The translations under genes were made by a program, and so were the position numbers. This document shows positions 43,787 to 53,982 of a stretch of 64,000 nt of DNA, piece by piece. The first letter of the stretch is position 1. Each line of letters opens with the position of its first letter. The DNA lies in contig NZ_CP014227.1 in NCBI RefSeq assembly GCF_001553545.1, positions 248,001-312,000 of the forward strand. The letters are read 5' to 3'. This DNA is from Capnocytophaga haemolytica (lineage in GTDB: Bacteria; Bacteroidota; Bacteroidia; Flavobacteriales; Flavobacteriaceae). Below the pieces are notes generated by a model. It was not told the DNA's origin. It ran no database searches and saw only the letters and a program-made list of their open reading frames with translations.

Positions 43787-46700
43787 ATGACAATAAGATT
43801 TATTTACACACTCACCTTAGCGCTCGCCTTAGTGCAAATAGCCTTAGCTCAAACCAATGTCATCACAGGTACAGTAAAGGACGCTCAAGGGCAGCCTATC
43901 TTTGGCGTATTCGTACTTATCAAAGGTACTCAACACGGCACCTCCACTGATATGGACGGTAAGTACAGCCTCAGCGCCCAAGTAGGGCAAACGTTGGTTT
44001 TTTCGTATTTAGGGATGAAAACCGTAGAACGTAAAGTAGGAACTAATACTACCCACCTCGACATTGTGCTTCAGGACGACGTGCAAGAACTCGAAGGTAC
44101 CGTGGTAATGGGCTATGGGCAGAAGAAAGTAGCCAGTAAAACGGTGGGGCTTGCCGCAGTAGTAGGTGGCAAAGAAATAAAAGAAGTACCTACATCTAAT
44201 GCCCTCGACGCACTACAAGGAAAGGTAGCAGGAGCGGTGATCACTACTTCGAGTGGCTCACCAGGTAGTAGCTCAAAAATCACTATCCACGGGCTTAATA
44301 CCATAGGAGGCTTCTTAGGAGGTGATGATATATCAAGTCCGTTATATGTGATAGATGGAGTGCCAGTGAGTGGCTCAGTGATGGTAAATTACAACCCAGA
44401 GGATATAGAGAGCATCACAGTGCTTAAGGATGCTGCGTCAACCTCTATCTACGGATCACGAGCAGCTAATGGGGTAATCTACATAACCACAAAACGAGGA
44501 CATAAGAATGAGCGCACAACGGTGAGCATCAATCACCAGTTGGGCTTTTCAACTATTGCTAATAGGAAGTTCTTCGACAACCTGATGTCACCAAGAGAGT
44601 ATATGGACTTTTGGATTGACTACACTTCAAACTTGGCAGATACTGATCAGAAGAAAATGACCCCTGAGTTGGCAAATAAAATCTTAGAAGAGAACCCTTA
44701 TCACACCGCTTGGGATAAGGTCTATTTCCGCAACTTTGTGCCAATGTACCGCACCAATGTGTCTGTTTCAGGAGGAGGAGAGAAAGTAAGTTATTACCTT
44801 TCTGCCAGCTACCTCGATCAAGAAGGCGTAAAATATGGTTCAGGCTACAAGCGCTACACCCTCAACTCAAATGTAGATGCCGATGTATCAAGTTGGCTTA
44901 AAGTTGGGGCTAACATTAGTTTGAGCCATAATGACGTTGACGATAGCGCCATGGGGGCTGCTACCGTAGGCTCGGCAAGAGTGCTTGCGATGCCTTACTA
45001 TCGTCCTAAAGATAGCAACGGGCAAGATAAGCAACTGATAGGAATAGAAAGTAGTGACCCTGCAATTATAAATAAATACAAGGATAACACATTCTACCAC
45101 CCTAAATACTTAGCAGATACCCACCCAGGAGGAACACAAGGGCAAGAGATCATCCCTACCATCTACGCACAATTAGAACCTATTAAGAACTTAGTGTTTA
45201 AAACACAGGTAGGCTTGCAGCATAGCGTATACAACTCAACTGATAGCGAACTGCCATCGGTGATTATCCCCAGACCCAATATACATCTTACCCGCACACA
45301 ATCAATGGCTACCCGCAAGAACTTTACGAATACTTTAGAGTATAAGTTCTCATTGCTCAACAAACATTATCTTACAGCATTGCTCGGGCAAGAGTCGATA
45401 GAAAATAGCTCTCAATCAGTGTCAGTTAGCTCATACAATCAGCCTACAGACGAGTTGATGATGCTGAGTAAAGGAGATAACTTTAATGTCATAGACACTA
45501 AAGGGGTGGATACATTTAATTCATTCTTTGCTCGTGTGGATTATGAGTACAATAATCGCTACTTTTTGGATGTATCGGCACGCCGTGATGGGTCGTCATC
45601 ATTTGGACAAAACAATCGCTATGCTACCTTTTGGGCTATTGGAGGAATGTGGAAGCTCTCAAATGAGGCTTTCCTAAAAGATGCGTCGTGGCTTTCAGAC
45701 TTAAGCCTACGTGTGAGTACGGGTAGTGCTGGTAATGCACCGAGCAGCTACTCTAATATCACACAGCTAAATATGCTGCGTTACAATGGCAGTTGGGGCT
45801 ATGGGCTTGACAGACGTTCGTATGGTATAGGTAACCCCAATTTAAGATGGGAACGCCAAAACAAAACTACGGTTGGGCTTAGCGGCTATCTATTTGGTAG
45901 CACTTCCTTTAACGTAGAATACTACTACCGCGAAACCCGTGATATGCTTTTCAGCAAGCAGCTCAACACAGCCGTAGGCTACGATAGCTATAACACCAAT
46001 GTCGGCAGCTTGCGCAATGCAGGGGTAGATGTTACCCTTTCCTCAGTGGTATACCGCAACAAGGAGCATAATGTGAGTATTCGTCCTTACCTAAACTTCA
46101 ACTATAACTCGCAGAAGGTGCTTTCGCTCTATGAAAATAGAGATAGCTATCTGGGGGTAGTACGAACAATTGGGGTTATGCCATAGGAAGCCCTATCTAT
46201 TGGGTGATGCCTATATTCAAAGGAATTAACCCTGAGACAGGTCTGCGCGAGTTCTATAAACCAGGAGAAGACCGTATGACAACCCATACTGACGACAACG
46301 ATCTCAGCAATAGTTACGACTATGAAACCCTAAAGCAGAACACAGGCAAGAAGCGCCAAGCACCTCTCAATGGTGGCTTTGGCTTCTCTGCAACCTACAA
46401 AACACTAAGTTTAGAAACTAACTTCTCATTCTCCTACGGGCGTTATATACTCAATGAAGACCTCCGACAAACAGAAAATGCCTACAATGCGCTCGGGATA
46501 CACAATCTAAGCAGGAATGTAACAGACTTTTGGAAGCAGAAAGGCGACAAAGTACATCTACCAAGTAGAGGCACTACCGTATTCAACAACAGCGGAGACG
46601 ACACCCGTATGCTTGAAGATGCGTCATATATCCGCCTTAAGAATGTGAACTTGAGCTACAGCTTGCCACAGGTAGCCTTAGATCAATTGAAGTTCTTTAG

Positions 46701-46845
46701 TAACTTACGCTTTTACGTTGCAGTTCACAACATCCTAACTTTTACTAAGTTTACAGGGGCAGACCCTGAGTTCCCACAATCAATAGCTACGGGAGGTTAT
46801 CCACCATCACGTGAGTACTCAATGGGAATAGAGATGAAATTTTAA
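43787..46845 (+). pseudogene. SusC/RagA family transporter, pair 3, split by a frameshift
   Basis: The first frame (43787-46186) encodes a signal peptide (MTIRFIYTLT to ALAQ), carboxypeptidase-like domain, plug and most of the barrel. It breaks off after YLGVVRTIGVMP. The second frame, one step shifted, continues with NWGYAIGSPIYWVMPIFKGI to GIEMKF at 46845. Alignment with the intact paralog (NYAYQTGSPVYWALPIFKGI) shows that a single base is missing around 46160-46172. No homopolymer is present at the site. The gene is either a true pseudogene or carries a sequencing error; all other parts look normal. Confidence 0.85.
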
Positions 46846-46934
46846 ACCAGTGTCAATACGGAGCAGAAACGGACACACTACGGAAGGCAACAACCCATAT
46901 CCCGTAGAAGAAACAAACTAAAATCAGAAAGACA

Positions 46935-48482
46935 ATGAAGAGAATCATAATAACACTCATAGCCCTTGTAGCACTTAGCAGTTGTGCAAAGCTCGATCAA
47001 AGCCCTTACGATACTGTCGATAAAAATAAGGCTTTTAAAGATATCAAAGACGCCGAACGCTGGGTGGTGGGGATGTATAGCACCCTCCGCGACAATGTCT
47101 ATGGTCCTAAGATGTACTTAACAGAGGTGCAAGCCGATTTCTTGGACTTGCGCAACCAGCGCAAACGCTACAAATATAACAACCAGTATATTTGGACAGA
47201 TTTTACTACCTCAGATGAGTATACAGCCGCTATCTACAAAGAGATGAATCTGGCTATCCGCTACATAAACACAGCCTTAGAACGCTTTGATGAGATACCC
47301 TTAAAAAGTGATGCTGAACGCGTACAATGGCAAGCTTTCAAAGGTGAGCTACTAATGGGGAGAGCTTATTACCGCACTTACTTAGCTACACACTATTGCG
47401 TAGCCTACGACCCTGCTACTGCCGATACTGACTTAGGACTGCAACTCATCGACGATGTAGCATACGATGTAACCCCTCAGCGCAGTAGCTTAAAGGAAAC
47501 TTATGAGCGTATCCTTAGCGATATCAGTACGGCTGAAACCCTTTTAGCCAGCAAAACAGGGAGCCTCGGTGCCAATGGTTTTACAATAGATGCTGCCAAA
47601 GCTCTCAAAGCACGTGTGTTGCTTTACCAACAGAATTGGTCAGGGGCTTATGCTGCTGCTAAGGAAGTGATTGACTCAGGTAAATATCCTTTGCTGAGCG
47701 ATGCGGATAGCTTTGCCGCTATTTGGGCTGAAGACAAAACCGATGAGACTATAATGCAGCTCACTACCTTATACTCCAGTGCTGGCAATGAGCTTCCAAG
47801 AGGAAACAACGACCCATATATTGGTTATGCAGTCGAAATTAACCTCTTTACAGGTGAAACTGAAGCCTATTCGGCACCTGAAGTCATCCCTACACAAGCT
47901 TTGCTGGATAAGTATGAGAATACGGATATCCGAAAGAGTGTTTACTACAAGCAATTTACCGATATAGGGGGCGAAGGCCTCTTTGGTGACACTGCTTACT
48001 TAGTGAACAAATACCCCGACTACCCAGCATTAAGAGCTGCTACAGACAACCCTACTTATGCACACGCACCTAAGGTGTTCCGCATTGCAGAACTTTACCT
48101 CATTGCAGCAGAAGCAGGGGCTAATGGCGGCGGTAGCGATGGTGAGACCTACTTCAACGCACTGCGCACCGCTCGTGGGGCTAGTACCACAGTTACTTAC
48201 TCATTAGCTACGGTTAAGGAAGAACGTGCCCGTGAGTTAGCCTTTGAAGGCTTTCGCCTTTTCGACTTACAACGCTGGAAAGAAGGAGTAGTGCGAGGCA
48301 CACCACAGCTACAAAGTCTCGTTATTACGGATCCTGCAGCACAATACAGTGAGCTCAATATCCCTTATAGAGGCAGAAACTACCATAAGATTGTTTGGCC
48401 TATTCCTGCCGCGGATATTAGTTATGAACGCGGGAAAATTCTGCAAAATCCAGGTTGGGAAATACAGTTTACTACACCGTAA
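46935..48482 (+). CDS. SusD/RagB family lipoprotein, pair 3
   Basis: This 515-residue lipoprotein has its lipobox Cys in LSSCAKLDQSPYDTVD. SusD landmarks are FKGELLMGRAYYRTYLATHY, AAKALKARVLLYQQNWSGAY and ERARELAFEGFRLFDLQRW with KILQNPGW. It is intact even though its SusC partner is frameshifted. It is similar along its length to the pair 2 SusD protein, so the two pairs arose by tandem duplication. Confidence 0.92.
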   Translation: MKRIIITLIALVALSSCAKLDQSPYDTVDKNKAFKDIKDAERWVVGMYSTLRDNVYGPKMYLTEVQADFLDLRNQRKRYKYNNQYIWTDFTTSDEYTAAIYKEMNLAIRYINTALERFDEIPLKSDAERVQWQAFKGELLMGRAYYRTYLATHYCVAYDPATADTDLGLQLIDDVAYDVTPQRSSLKETYERILSDISTAETLLASKTGSLGANGFTIDAAKALKARVLLYQQNWSGAYAAAKEVIDSGKYPLLSDADSFAAIWAEDKTDETIMQLTTLYSSAGNELPRGNNDPYIGYAVEINLFTGETEAYSAPEVIPTQALLDKYENTDIRKSVYYKQFTDIGGEGLFGDTAYLVNKYPDYPALRAATDNPTYAHAPKVFRIAELYLIAAEAGANGGGSDGETYFNALRTARGASTTVTYSLATVKEERARELAFEGFRLFDLQRWKEGVVRGTPQLQSLVITDPAAQYSELNIPYRGRNYHKIVWPIPAADISYERGKILQNPGWEIQFTTP

Positions 48483-48500
48483 GTCTAATATGTTCCTATA

Positions 48501-48546
48501 AAAAAGCATTGAGCGGGTGCTGATAGCACCCGCTCAATGCTTTTTT
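48501..48546. terminator. Strong bidirectional terminator
   Basis: A perfect 21-bp stem AAAAAGCATTGAGCGGGTGC plus T (48501-48521) pairs with 48525-48545 around a GAT loop, with A and T runs on both sides. It serves the SusD gene and the convergent YD-repeat gene. Confidence 0.92.
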
Positions 48547-48559
48547 AATGTATAATTTA

Positions 48560-49369
48560 TTATTTGTAGTAAGAAAACTCTTGCTTTGTTTCTAATACAG
48601 GTTTACCATCTACATAAGCCGTTTTCTTCGTCCAGTTCTTAGCTTTATCATACACATAGATAGTAGTCTTCTTTTCTAAAAGCACTCCTTCTGGGTCGTA
48701 AGTGGACTCTTCTACCTCATTGCCATTGGCATCAAACACCACAACGACCTTCTGTTTTAGCTTATCATTTAAGTCGTATACCAAGCGCTCTACTGCTTGC
48801 CCTTTAGGGTTGTTGGTGTAGACTGTTTTGCTGATGAGCATCCCTTTATCGAACTTGCTCTCCTCAGTGAGGTAGCCGTTGTTGTCATACACATAAGTGA
48901 TCTTCTCATCACAAAGACCTCCTACACAAGCCTCGCGCTCAGTTACCCTGTTCTTGTCGTCGAACTTATAATTGCGCTGCATAAACACCTTACCATCAGA
49001 GGTGAGCACCTCGTACTTGATACGGTTGCCTCGATCGTCGTAAGCATACTTGTTTGTCGATAGCACCACACCACTGCGATCCTTTGATTGTGTTTCAATG
49101 CGGTTGCCTTTCTTGTCAAAGATATCTTTATACGTAATAAAGGAGCGCCCTGTTTGTACTTCCATCTTAGTTACCAAACCTTTGTTATTGAATTCGGTAT
49201 AGGTGTAATCTGAGTTTTCCTCAGGTTGCCCATCTTCATTAAATGCGTTGCCTGATACGCGGAAGGTCTTTACCTTTCCATTCAACTTTGCGTTTTTCCA
49301 GCCATTGTTTCCGTGCTGACCAAAAGCCACTGCCGATGCCAAGCACAATAGTAATGCAATTTTTCTCAT
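48560..49369 (-). CDS. Secreted YD/RHS-repeat-like protein
   Basis: This 269-residue protein has a signal peptide (MRKIALLLCL to AFGQ). It has about eight degenerate repeats of roughly 25 residues of the type YxxDxxGNxxxxxxxxxDGKV: YDDRGNRIKYEVLTSDGKVF, YDNNGYLTEESKFDKGMLIS, FDANGNEVEESTYDPEGVLL. This is the YD-repeat pattern of RHS-like proteins, forming beta hairpins. It has a -7 box at 49412-49405 (minus). The role at the cell surface is unknown. Confidence 0.72.
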   Translation of the reverse strand: MRKIALLLCLASAVAFGQHGNNGWKNAKLNGKVKTFRVSGNAFNEDGQPEENSDYTYTEFNNKGLVTKMEVQTGRSFITYKDIFDKKGNRIETQSKDRSGVVLSTNKYAYDDRGNRIKYEVLTSDGKVFMQRNYKFDDKNRVTEREACVGGLCDEKITYVYDNNGYLTEESKFDKGMLISKTVYTNNPKGQAVERLVYDLNDKLKQKVVVVFDANGNEVEESTYDPEGVLLEKKTTIYVYDKAKNWTKKTAYVDGKPVLETKQEFSYYK

Positions 49370-49404
49370 CTGATATAAATGTTTAGTTTTAAGTTATGAG
49401 GCTG

Positions 49405-49412
49405 CAAAGATA
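49405..49412 (-). promoter_or_regulatory. -7 box of the YD-repeat gene
   Basis: TATCTTTG on the minus strand, 36 bases before the start codon. No TTG lies at the usual distance. Confidence 0.4.
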
Positions 49413-49473
49413 GTTCTTTTTTTCTAAACTGCAGCTCTTAACAAAAACATTTACACAAAAAGCGTGCCAAAAG

Positions 49474-51799
49474 CTACATTCGCTCTTTCTGTTCTCCACC
49501 TGCCCCTTGTCCTTTGTACTTGCTCTGGGTGGGGTTGAACTTGTATTCTACCCCAACGCGCAGTGCTCGCATATTGGTGTCGCCGTAGTTGCGCTGACTC
49601 ACATAAGGACTTTGTTCCATCGTCTTATTCTTGTAGGTATCAAAGATGTCGATCACTCCGCCGAAGAGGGTGAGCCTGCCCTCGCACATCGTGTGGATGA
49701 GGAAGAGCCCCAAGCCGCCGCCTGAGCCATAGCGGTAAACGTTCTTGTTATTACCCGTAGTGCTGTACTCAAGGCTGCCCATAGCTATCCAACTCTTAGA
49801 GAGCATATAGGTATTCTCCCAGCTAATGGTGCATATCGGGTTATCTGCCTCAAAGATACCGTGGCTAAACTGCTTACCCAAAGAGGCGGTTAGCTTGGGC
49901 ATCCAACGCCCTATCTGCCCCTGTGCGGTGAACACCGCCTTGAAGGTCTCAAATCGCCTTGCATTCACCAGCGTATTCTCCACTACCGCTGGGTTAGATG
50001 AGAGGCGGTAGAGCGTATAGGCTGCATCGTCAATAAGGCTGTATTGCAGTGAAAGCGCGTAGTGCTTGTAGGAGGTCAGCAGGTTGAAATCGCTGCTGAG
50101 CTGTGGCGCAAGTTCGGCATTGCCGCGGTTGTAGAGGTAGGAGGTGATGTAAGTGTCGTAGTCGCTGAGCTGGTAATAAGCAGGACGGCGTATCTTGCGG
50201 GCATACGAGAGCGAGAAGTTTAGCTTATCCCAAGGGAAAGTTACTGACACATTAGGCAGGAAGTCGCGGTAGGTGCGACTCTTTACGGTGTTCTTCACCT
50301 CATTTTCGTAGTAGCCGAAGTCGGCATATTCATAGCGCGTACCGAGCTTAAAGCGAAGGGAACGACACGCTCACAAAGCCTGCGGATTGCGTCTCTTTAT
50401 TGCGAATAGCAGGCGATGCCCCGCGGTGGTCGGCGTAGGCGTCATCGCGCCCTAAGGTGCTTGCCTCTACCCCGTAGGTGAGCATCGTCTTACCCAAGGA
50501 CTGATTGAAAGTTGTCTTCACTGCCCCCCAGCGCAACTCAGCATCGCTCTGTGTGGCAAGGTTGCGCATTTGCAGAGGACCCATACCCCCAAGCAGATCG
50601 CGTTCCTCAATGGTGGTATGGTGGTCGCTTTGTGCATAGCGGTAATCGAGGTCGGTTTGCATCTTTAAGTTAGGGGAGAGTTGCCCATCGTAATAGACAT
50701 TACCGTCAATATTGTAATCTTTGTAGAGGCGGTCGTAAGCATTGGCACTTTGTACGGTGAGCAGTGCATTGCGATAGGTAGCAGTCTCTTGAGTAGTGCG
50801 GTCGTGCCCGCCAAGGGGTGAAGTCCTTGCCGAGAGCTTAAAACCTACAGAATGCTTATCACTGAGCTCGTGGTTGAGACCTAAGTGAGTGATGAGGCCA
50901 CGGCGGTTGTTCTTTGCCTCGTTGCTGGTTTGCACCTGCCACTGCTGCAAAGGGGTGCTGACGGTAAGTTCCTCAGTGCTATTGCGGCGTGTGGCGAAGT
51001 TTAAGTTGGCTTCTGTTACCAAGAAAACATCCGTCTTACCCTTGCGGTAATTGAGTTCGACCCCTGCCTCTACGGACTGTCCTTGCTTGACGTCTTCTGC
51101 GTTGAAGAGCGAACCACTGAGTCCATCATCTTGTTTCTTCTTCAGCTTGATATAGATCACCGCACCAACGGAGTTATCGAACTCCGCCCCTGGCTGCGTT
51201 TCGATGTTTACGCTCTCTACCTCGCTAGGCGAGATACGCATTACCTCTTCGACATTGCGAATGCGGCGGTTGTTGATGTAGAAGATAGGGGCTCCTTTGC
51301 CGAAGACGAGGAAGGGCTCTTGTGTGGTATATGAGCGACTGACGCCAGGCAGGAAGGCTATCAGGTGCTCGGCGGTAGGCAGCTTGCTCAGCGTGGATTG
51401 TGCCACGTTGGTGATGATGCGCGTGCCTTCTTGCTTCAGCACAGGGCGATATGCCTTTACCACTACCTCGCCCAGCTCATTGGCAGCGGCGTCCATAGTG
51501 AGGAGGCCTAAGTTGCCTGCGGGATTGGGTACGTACTTATCACGATAGGATAAATGGGTAACTTTAAGAAGAGAGGTCTGGGGTGTGGGATTTGAGGTCT
51601 GAGGGATAGGCAGCTCAAAAGTGCCGTCTTTGCCTGAGATGGCTCCTTTGACCAAAGTGGAGTCGGGGAGGGATAGGAGGAGCACATTCGCGCCGTCCAC
51701 AGGCTTTTGCTCAGGGCTTATAAGCGTGCCCTTAATGGTATTTTGCCCAAAGGCAATGCTGACAGAGAGCGTCAGCAGCATACATAACTTTGCTTTCAT
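49474..51799 (-). pseudogene. TonB-dependent-type outer-membrane receptor, frameshifted
   Basis: The first frame (51799-50348) encodes a signal peptide (MKAKLCMLLT to AFGQ), a carboxypeptidase-like domain, a plug (LPTAEHLIAFLPGVSRSYTT, SEVESVNIETQPGAEFDN) and part of a barrel, ending in VSVSFPSL. The barrel continues in the next frame with FKLGTRYEYADFGYYENEVK and runs to 49474 near KYKGQGAGGEQKERM. The break is near 50350. The whole would be an OMP_b-brl_3-type receptor of about 775 residues. A repeat word coding PIPQTSNPTPQTS interrupts the N-terminal domain. Confidence 0.8.
51573..51589 (-). repeat. Repeat word inside the receptor gene
   Basis: The 17-mer GAGGTCTGGGGTGTGGG is shared with 33266-33282. 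It encodes PTPQTS within PIPQTSNPTPQTS, where carboxypeptidase-like domains normally have a short loop. Similar words (TTTGAGGTCTGAGGGATAG) follow at 51590-51608. Confidence 0.75.
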
Positions 51800-51824
51800 T
51801 GGTTTAAATGTTTTAATTAGAGAT

Positions 51825-51912
51825 CAGGGAGCAGTAATCAGAGGTCAGAGATCAGAGATCAGAGATCAGGTGTAAACTGCTTTCTGATTCCTGATCTCTG
51901 ACCCCTCATCTC
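51825..51912. repeat. GATCAG/GGTCAG short-period array forming a hairpin
   Basis: The left half repeats GATCAGAG-type units of 7-8 bases about eight times; the right half (CTGATTCCTGATCTCTGACC, 51885-51904) is its reverse complement. It fills the gap between the broken receptor and the NAD(P)H oxidoreductase. Confidence 0.7.
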
Positions 51913-51933
51913 TATAAAATTATCCATTATTCC

Positions 51934-51963
51934 TTGTGCATTATAAAATATTTCTTACCTTTG
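51934..51963 (+). promoter_or_regulatory. Promoter of the NAD(P)H oxidoreductase
   Basis: TTG at 51934-51936 and TACCTTTG at 51956-51963 have 19-base spacing, 25 bases before the start codon. Confidence 0.65.
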
Positions 51964-51988
51964 TCGGCAAATTTAAAAGTAATTTTAT

Positions 51989-52504
51989 ATGAAGACACTT
52001 ATTCTTTTGGTGCACCCTAACTATGGGGCGTCGGTGGCTAACAAAGCCTTATTAGAAGCCTTTAACACAGGCGAAGTAACTCTTCACAACGTATGTGAAG
52101 CAGCTAAAGGCGGTAAGATCGATGTGGCGGCCGAGCAGAAGCTCTTAGAGGCACACGATCGTATCATCTTTCAGTATCCTACCTATTGGTTCAACGTGCC
52201 TGCCTTCCTCAAGCAGTACCTCGACGAGGTGTTTGCTTATGGCTGGGCGTACGGTGGCGGTGAGGCACTTAAAGGCAAGGAGTTCGGTATTGTAACCACA
52301 GTAGGGCAGCCTGTAACGAATTACAGTAAGGAGGTTTTAGGCTTTACTATTGAAGAGATTGTACTTCCAATGAAAGCTTCTATAAGCTATGTGAAAGGTA
52401 AGTTTATAGGGCTGGTTTATTTAGGAAGGGACAAGACCTTTCAGGCGTTTATTCCTGAGGAACTCAAAAAAGCCAAAGAAGCCTATCGCAAATTGGCACT
52501 TTAG
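51989..52504 (+). CDS. Flavodoxin-fold NAD(P)H oxidoreductase (KefF/MdaB type)
   Basis: This 171-residue protein has an N-terminal FMN/FAD-binding start (TLILLVHPNYGASVANKALL), the motif IIFQYPTYWFNVPAFLKQYL and GWAYGGGEALKGKEFGIVTT, typical of NAD(P)H-quinone reductases of the flavodoxin_2 family. The length is a little short for the family. It is a single gene with its own promoter, followed by a repeat hairpin. Confidence 0.85.
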   Translation: MKTLILLVHPNYGASVANKALLEAFNTGEVTLHNVCEAAKGGKIDVAAEQKLLEAHDRIIFQYPTYWFNVPAFLKQYLDEVFAYGWAYGGGEALKGKEFGIVTTVGQPVTNYSKEVLGFTIEEIVLPMKASISYVKGKFIGLVYLGRDKTFQAFIPEELKKAKEAYRKLAL

Positions 52505-52572
52505 GGATTAGGGATCAGTAGTCAGAGGTCAGGGGTCAGGTGCGTATTGCACAAGCTGACCCCTGACCTCTG
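52505..52572 (+). terminator. Repeat-derived terminator-like hairpin
   Basis: The array GTCAGAGGTCAGGGGTCAG (52519-52537) pairs with CTGACCCCTGACCTCTG (52557-52573), followed by TTTTTTT. It is built from the same GGTCAG word as 51825-51912, so the repeat probably supplies a terminator. Confidence 0.65.
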
Positions 52573-52689
52573 TTTTTTTAATCGCTGACTACTAACCACT
52601 CTCCCTCTTGTTTTCTTATCATCTTATACGGTTTGTGTAGGGTTTCTTCGATAGCGATCCGTTACCGCTCCGTTTGGGATAGGGGAGGG

Positions 52690-52765
52690 CTGTCCTTTGA
52701 TTTCTGCTCTCTGAGCTCCTGACTTTTGATTGCTGACCTCTGCCCTCTGCTTCCTGTCCTCTGTT
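52690..52765 (+). repeat. Short-period CTGACCTCTG-type array at the duplication edge
   Basis: Units of 7-10 bases (CTGCTCT, CTGACCTCTG, CTGCTTC, CTGTCCTCTG) run up to and across the left edge of the FAD-gene duplication at 52746. The same DNA in copy 1 (38595-38623) starts within this array. Confidence 0.6.
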
Positions 52766-53886
52766 CCCCAATTTCTGATTTCTTTATGATAGTTTAATCG
52801 TTGGAAAGTGTTATCTTTGCGGCGTGATTTAGGTTTAGAGCGTATGTTTGATTTTATCATTGTCGGAGGTGGTTTGGCTGGGGTTACGTTCGCTCATACT
52901 TTGGAGCGGTACGGAAGGAGTTTTTGCCTTATAAGCGATCGGTCGCAGGCAGCGAGCCTTGTGGCTGCGGGGGCGTATAACCCTGTGGTGCTCAAGCGTT
53001 TCACACCGATATGGATGGCGACGGAGCAGATACACTGCTTGCACGATTTTTACGGCGGAGTGGAGGCAAAGCTGGGTACGCAACTGCTGCATCCAATGGC
53101 GGTATTACGTAGGTTTGCTTCGGTGGAGGAGCAGAACAACTGGTTTGCCGCTTCGGATAAGCCTGTGCTCTCGGAGTATCTCAGTGGGGAGTTGGTAGGT
53201 AGGGTAAGCCCTTATGTGCCTGCACCTTTTGGCTTTGGGCAGGTGCTGCATACGGGGCGTATGGATGTGAAGCGATATCTCTCACTGAGTTTGCAGCGCT
53301 GGGGTAGCGAGGGGGTATATCATCCTTATCGGTTTCAGTACGAAGCGCTATCGGTTGGCAAGGGTTCTGTGAGTTACAAAGGTGTTGAGGCGCGACATAT
53401 TGTGTTCTGCGAGGGTTGTGGGGTGTCTGCTAATCCGTTTTTTAAGGCACTGCCAATGGCGCCTTGCAAGGGCGAGTTGCTCACGTTTTGTGCCCCTGAA
53501 CTATCGGTGGAGGTTATCTTGAAGGGCGATGGGGTGATTTATCCTGAAGGTGGTGACTGCTACAAGATAGGCGCTACGTATAACCGCGACGACCTGAGTG
53601 ATACGATCACTGAGGCGGGACGTGAGGAGCTCATAGAGCGACTCAAGAAGCTCATCACTTGTGGGTATACGATTACGGCGCACGAGGCTGGGATACGCCC
53701 TACGGTGATCGATAGGCGTCCACTGGTGGGGCATCATCCTGTATATGACAATGTTTGGATACTCAACGGGCTGGGTACGCGTGGGGTGCTGGGAGCGCCG
53801 TATCTCGCTGAGGTACTCTACGGGGCGGTATTCGAGGGGGAGGCGGTAGCCCGTGAGATGGATATAGGGCGGTTTGCTAAGCGGAT
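52746..53886 (+). repeat. 1,141-bp inverted duplication, copy 2 (FAD oxidoreductase)
   Basis: This is the reverse-orientation partner of 37483-38623. The left edge lies within a short-period repeat array and the right edge lies three codons before the stop. Confidence 0.92.
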
Positions 53887-53893
53887 GAGATAG
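52844..53893 (+). CDS. FAD-dependent amine/amino-acid oxidoreductase, copy 2
   Basis: This 349-residue protein is the same as the one at 37476-38525 except for one Arg for Lys (LVGRVSPYV) and the end RMR in place of RIL. It shows the same Rossmann and DAO motifs. A -7-like TATCTTTG (52812-52819) lies within the duplicated part, so both copies carry it. Near identity over 1.1 kb indicates recent duplication or gene conversion. Confidence 0.85.
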   Translation: MFDFIIVGGGLAGVTFAHTLERYGRSFCLISDRSQAASLVAAGAYNPVVLKRFTPIWMATEQIHCLHDFYGGVEAKLGTQLLHPMAVLRRFASVEEQNNWFAASDKPVLSEYLSGELVGRVSPYVPAPFGFGQVLHTGRMDVKRYLSLSLQRWGSEGVYHPYRFQYEALSVGKGSVSYKGVEARHIVFCEGCGVSANPFFKALPMAPCKGELLTFCAPELSVEVILKGDGVIYPEGGDCYKIGATYNRDDLSDTITEAGREELIERLKKLITCGYTITAHEAGIRPTVIDRRPLVGHHPVYDNVWILNGLGTRGVLGAPYLAEVLYGAVFEGEAVAREMDIGRFAKRMR

Positions 53894-53982
53894 GATACAG
53901 GAGAATACCTATGGGGAGTGCGTTTGCTTGTAGATTGGAGTGCGTAGTGTTAAAAAATATATTAAATAACGTGTAAATGCTT

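Noticed and set aside
38945..48482. Phase-variable recombinase-driven shufflon of SusC genes
   Set aside because: No invertase gene or short inverted recombination sites were seen; only the long homologous repeats can drive inversion.
52624..52860. Minus-strand frame of 78 codons upstream of FAD copy 2
   Set aside because: It is built from the short-period repeat array and the FAD promoter region; no protein pattern.
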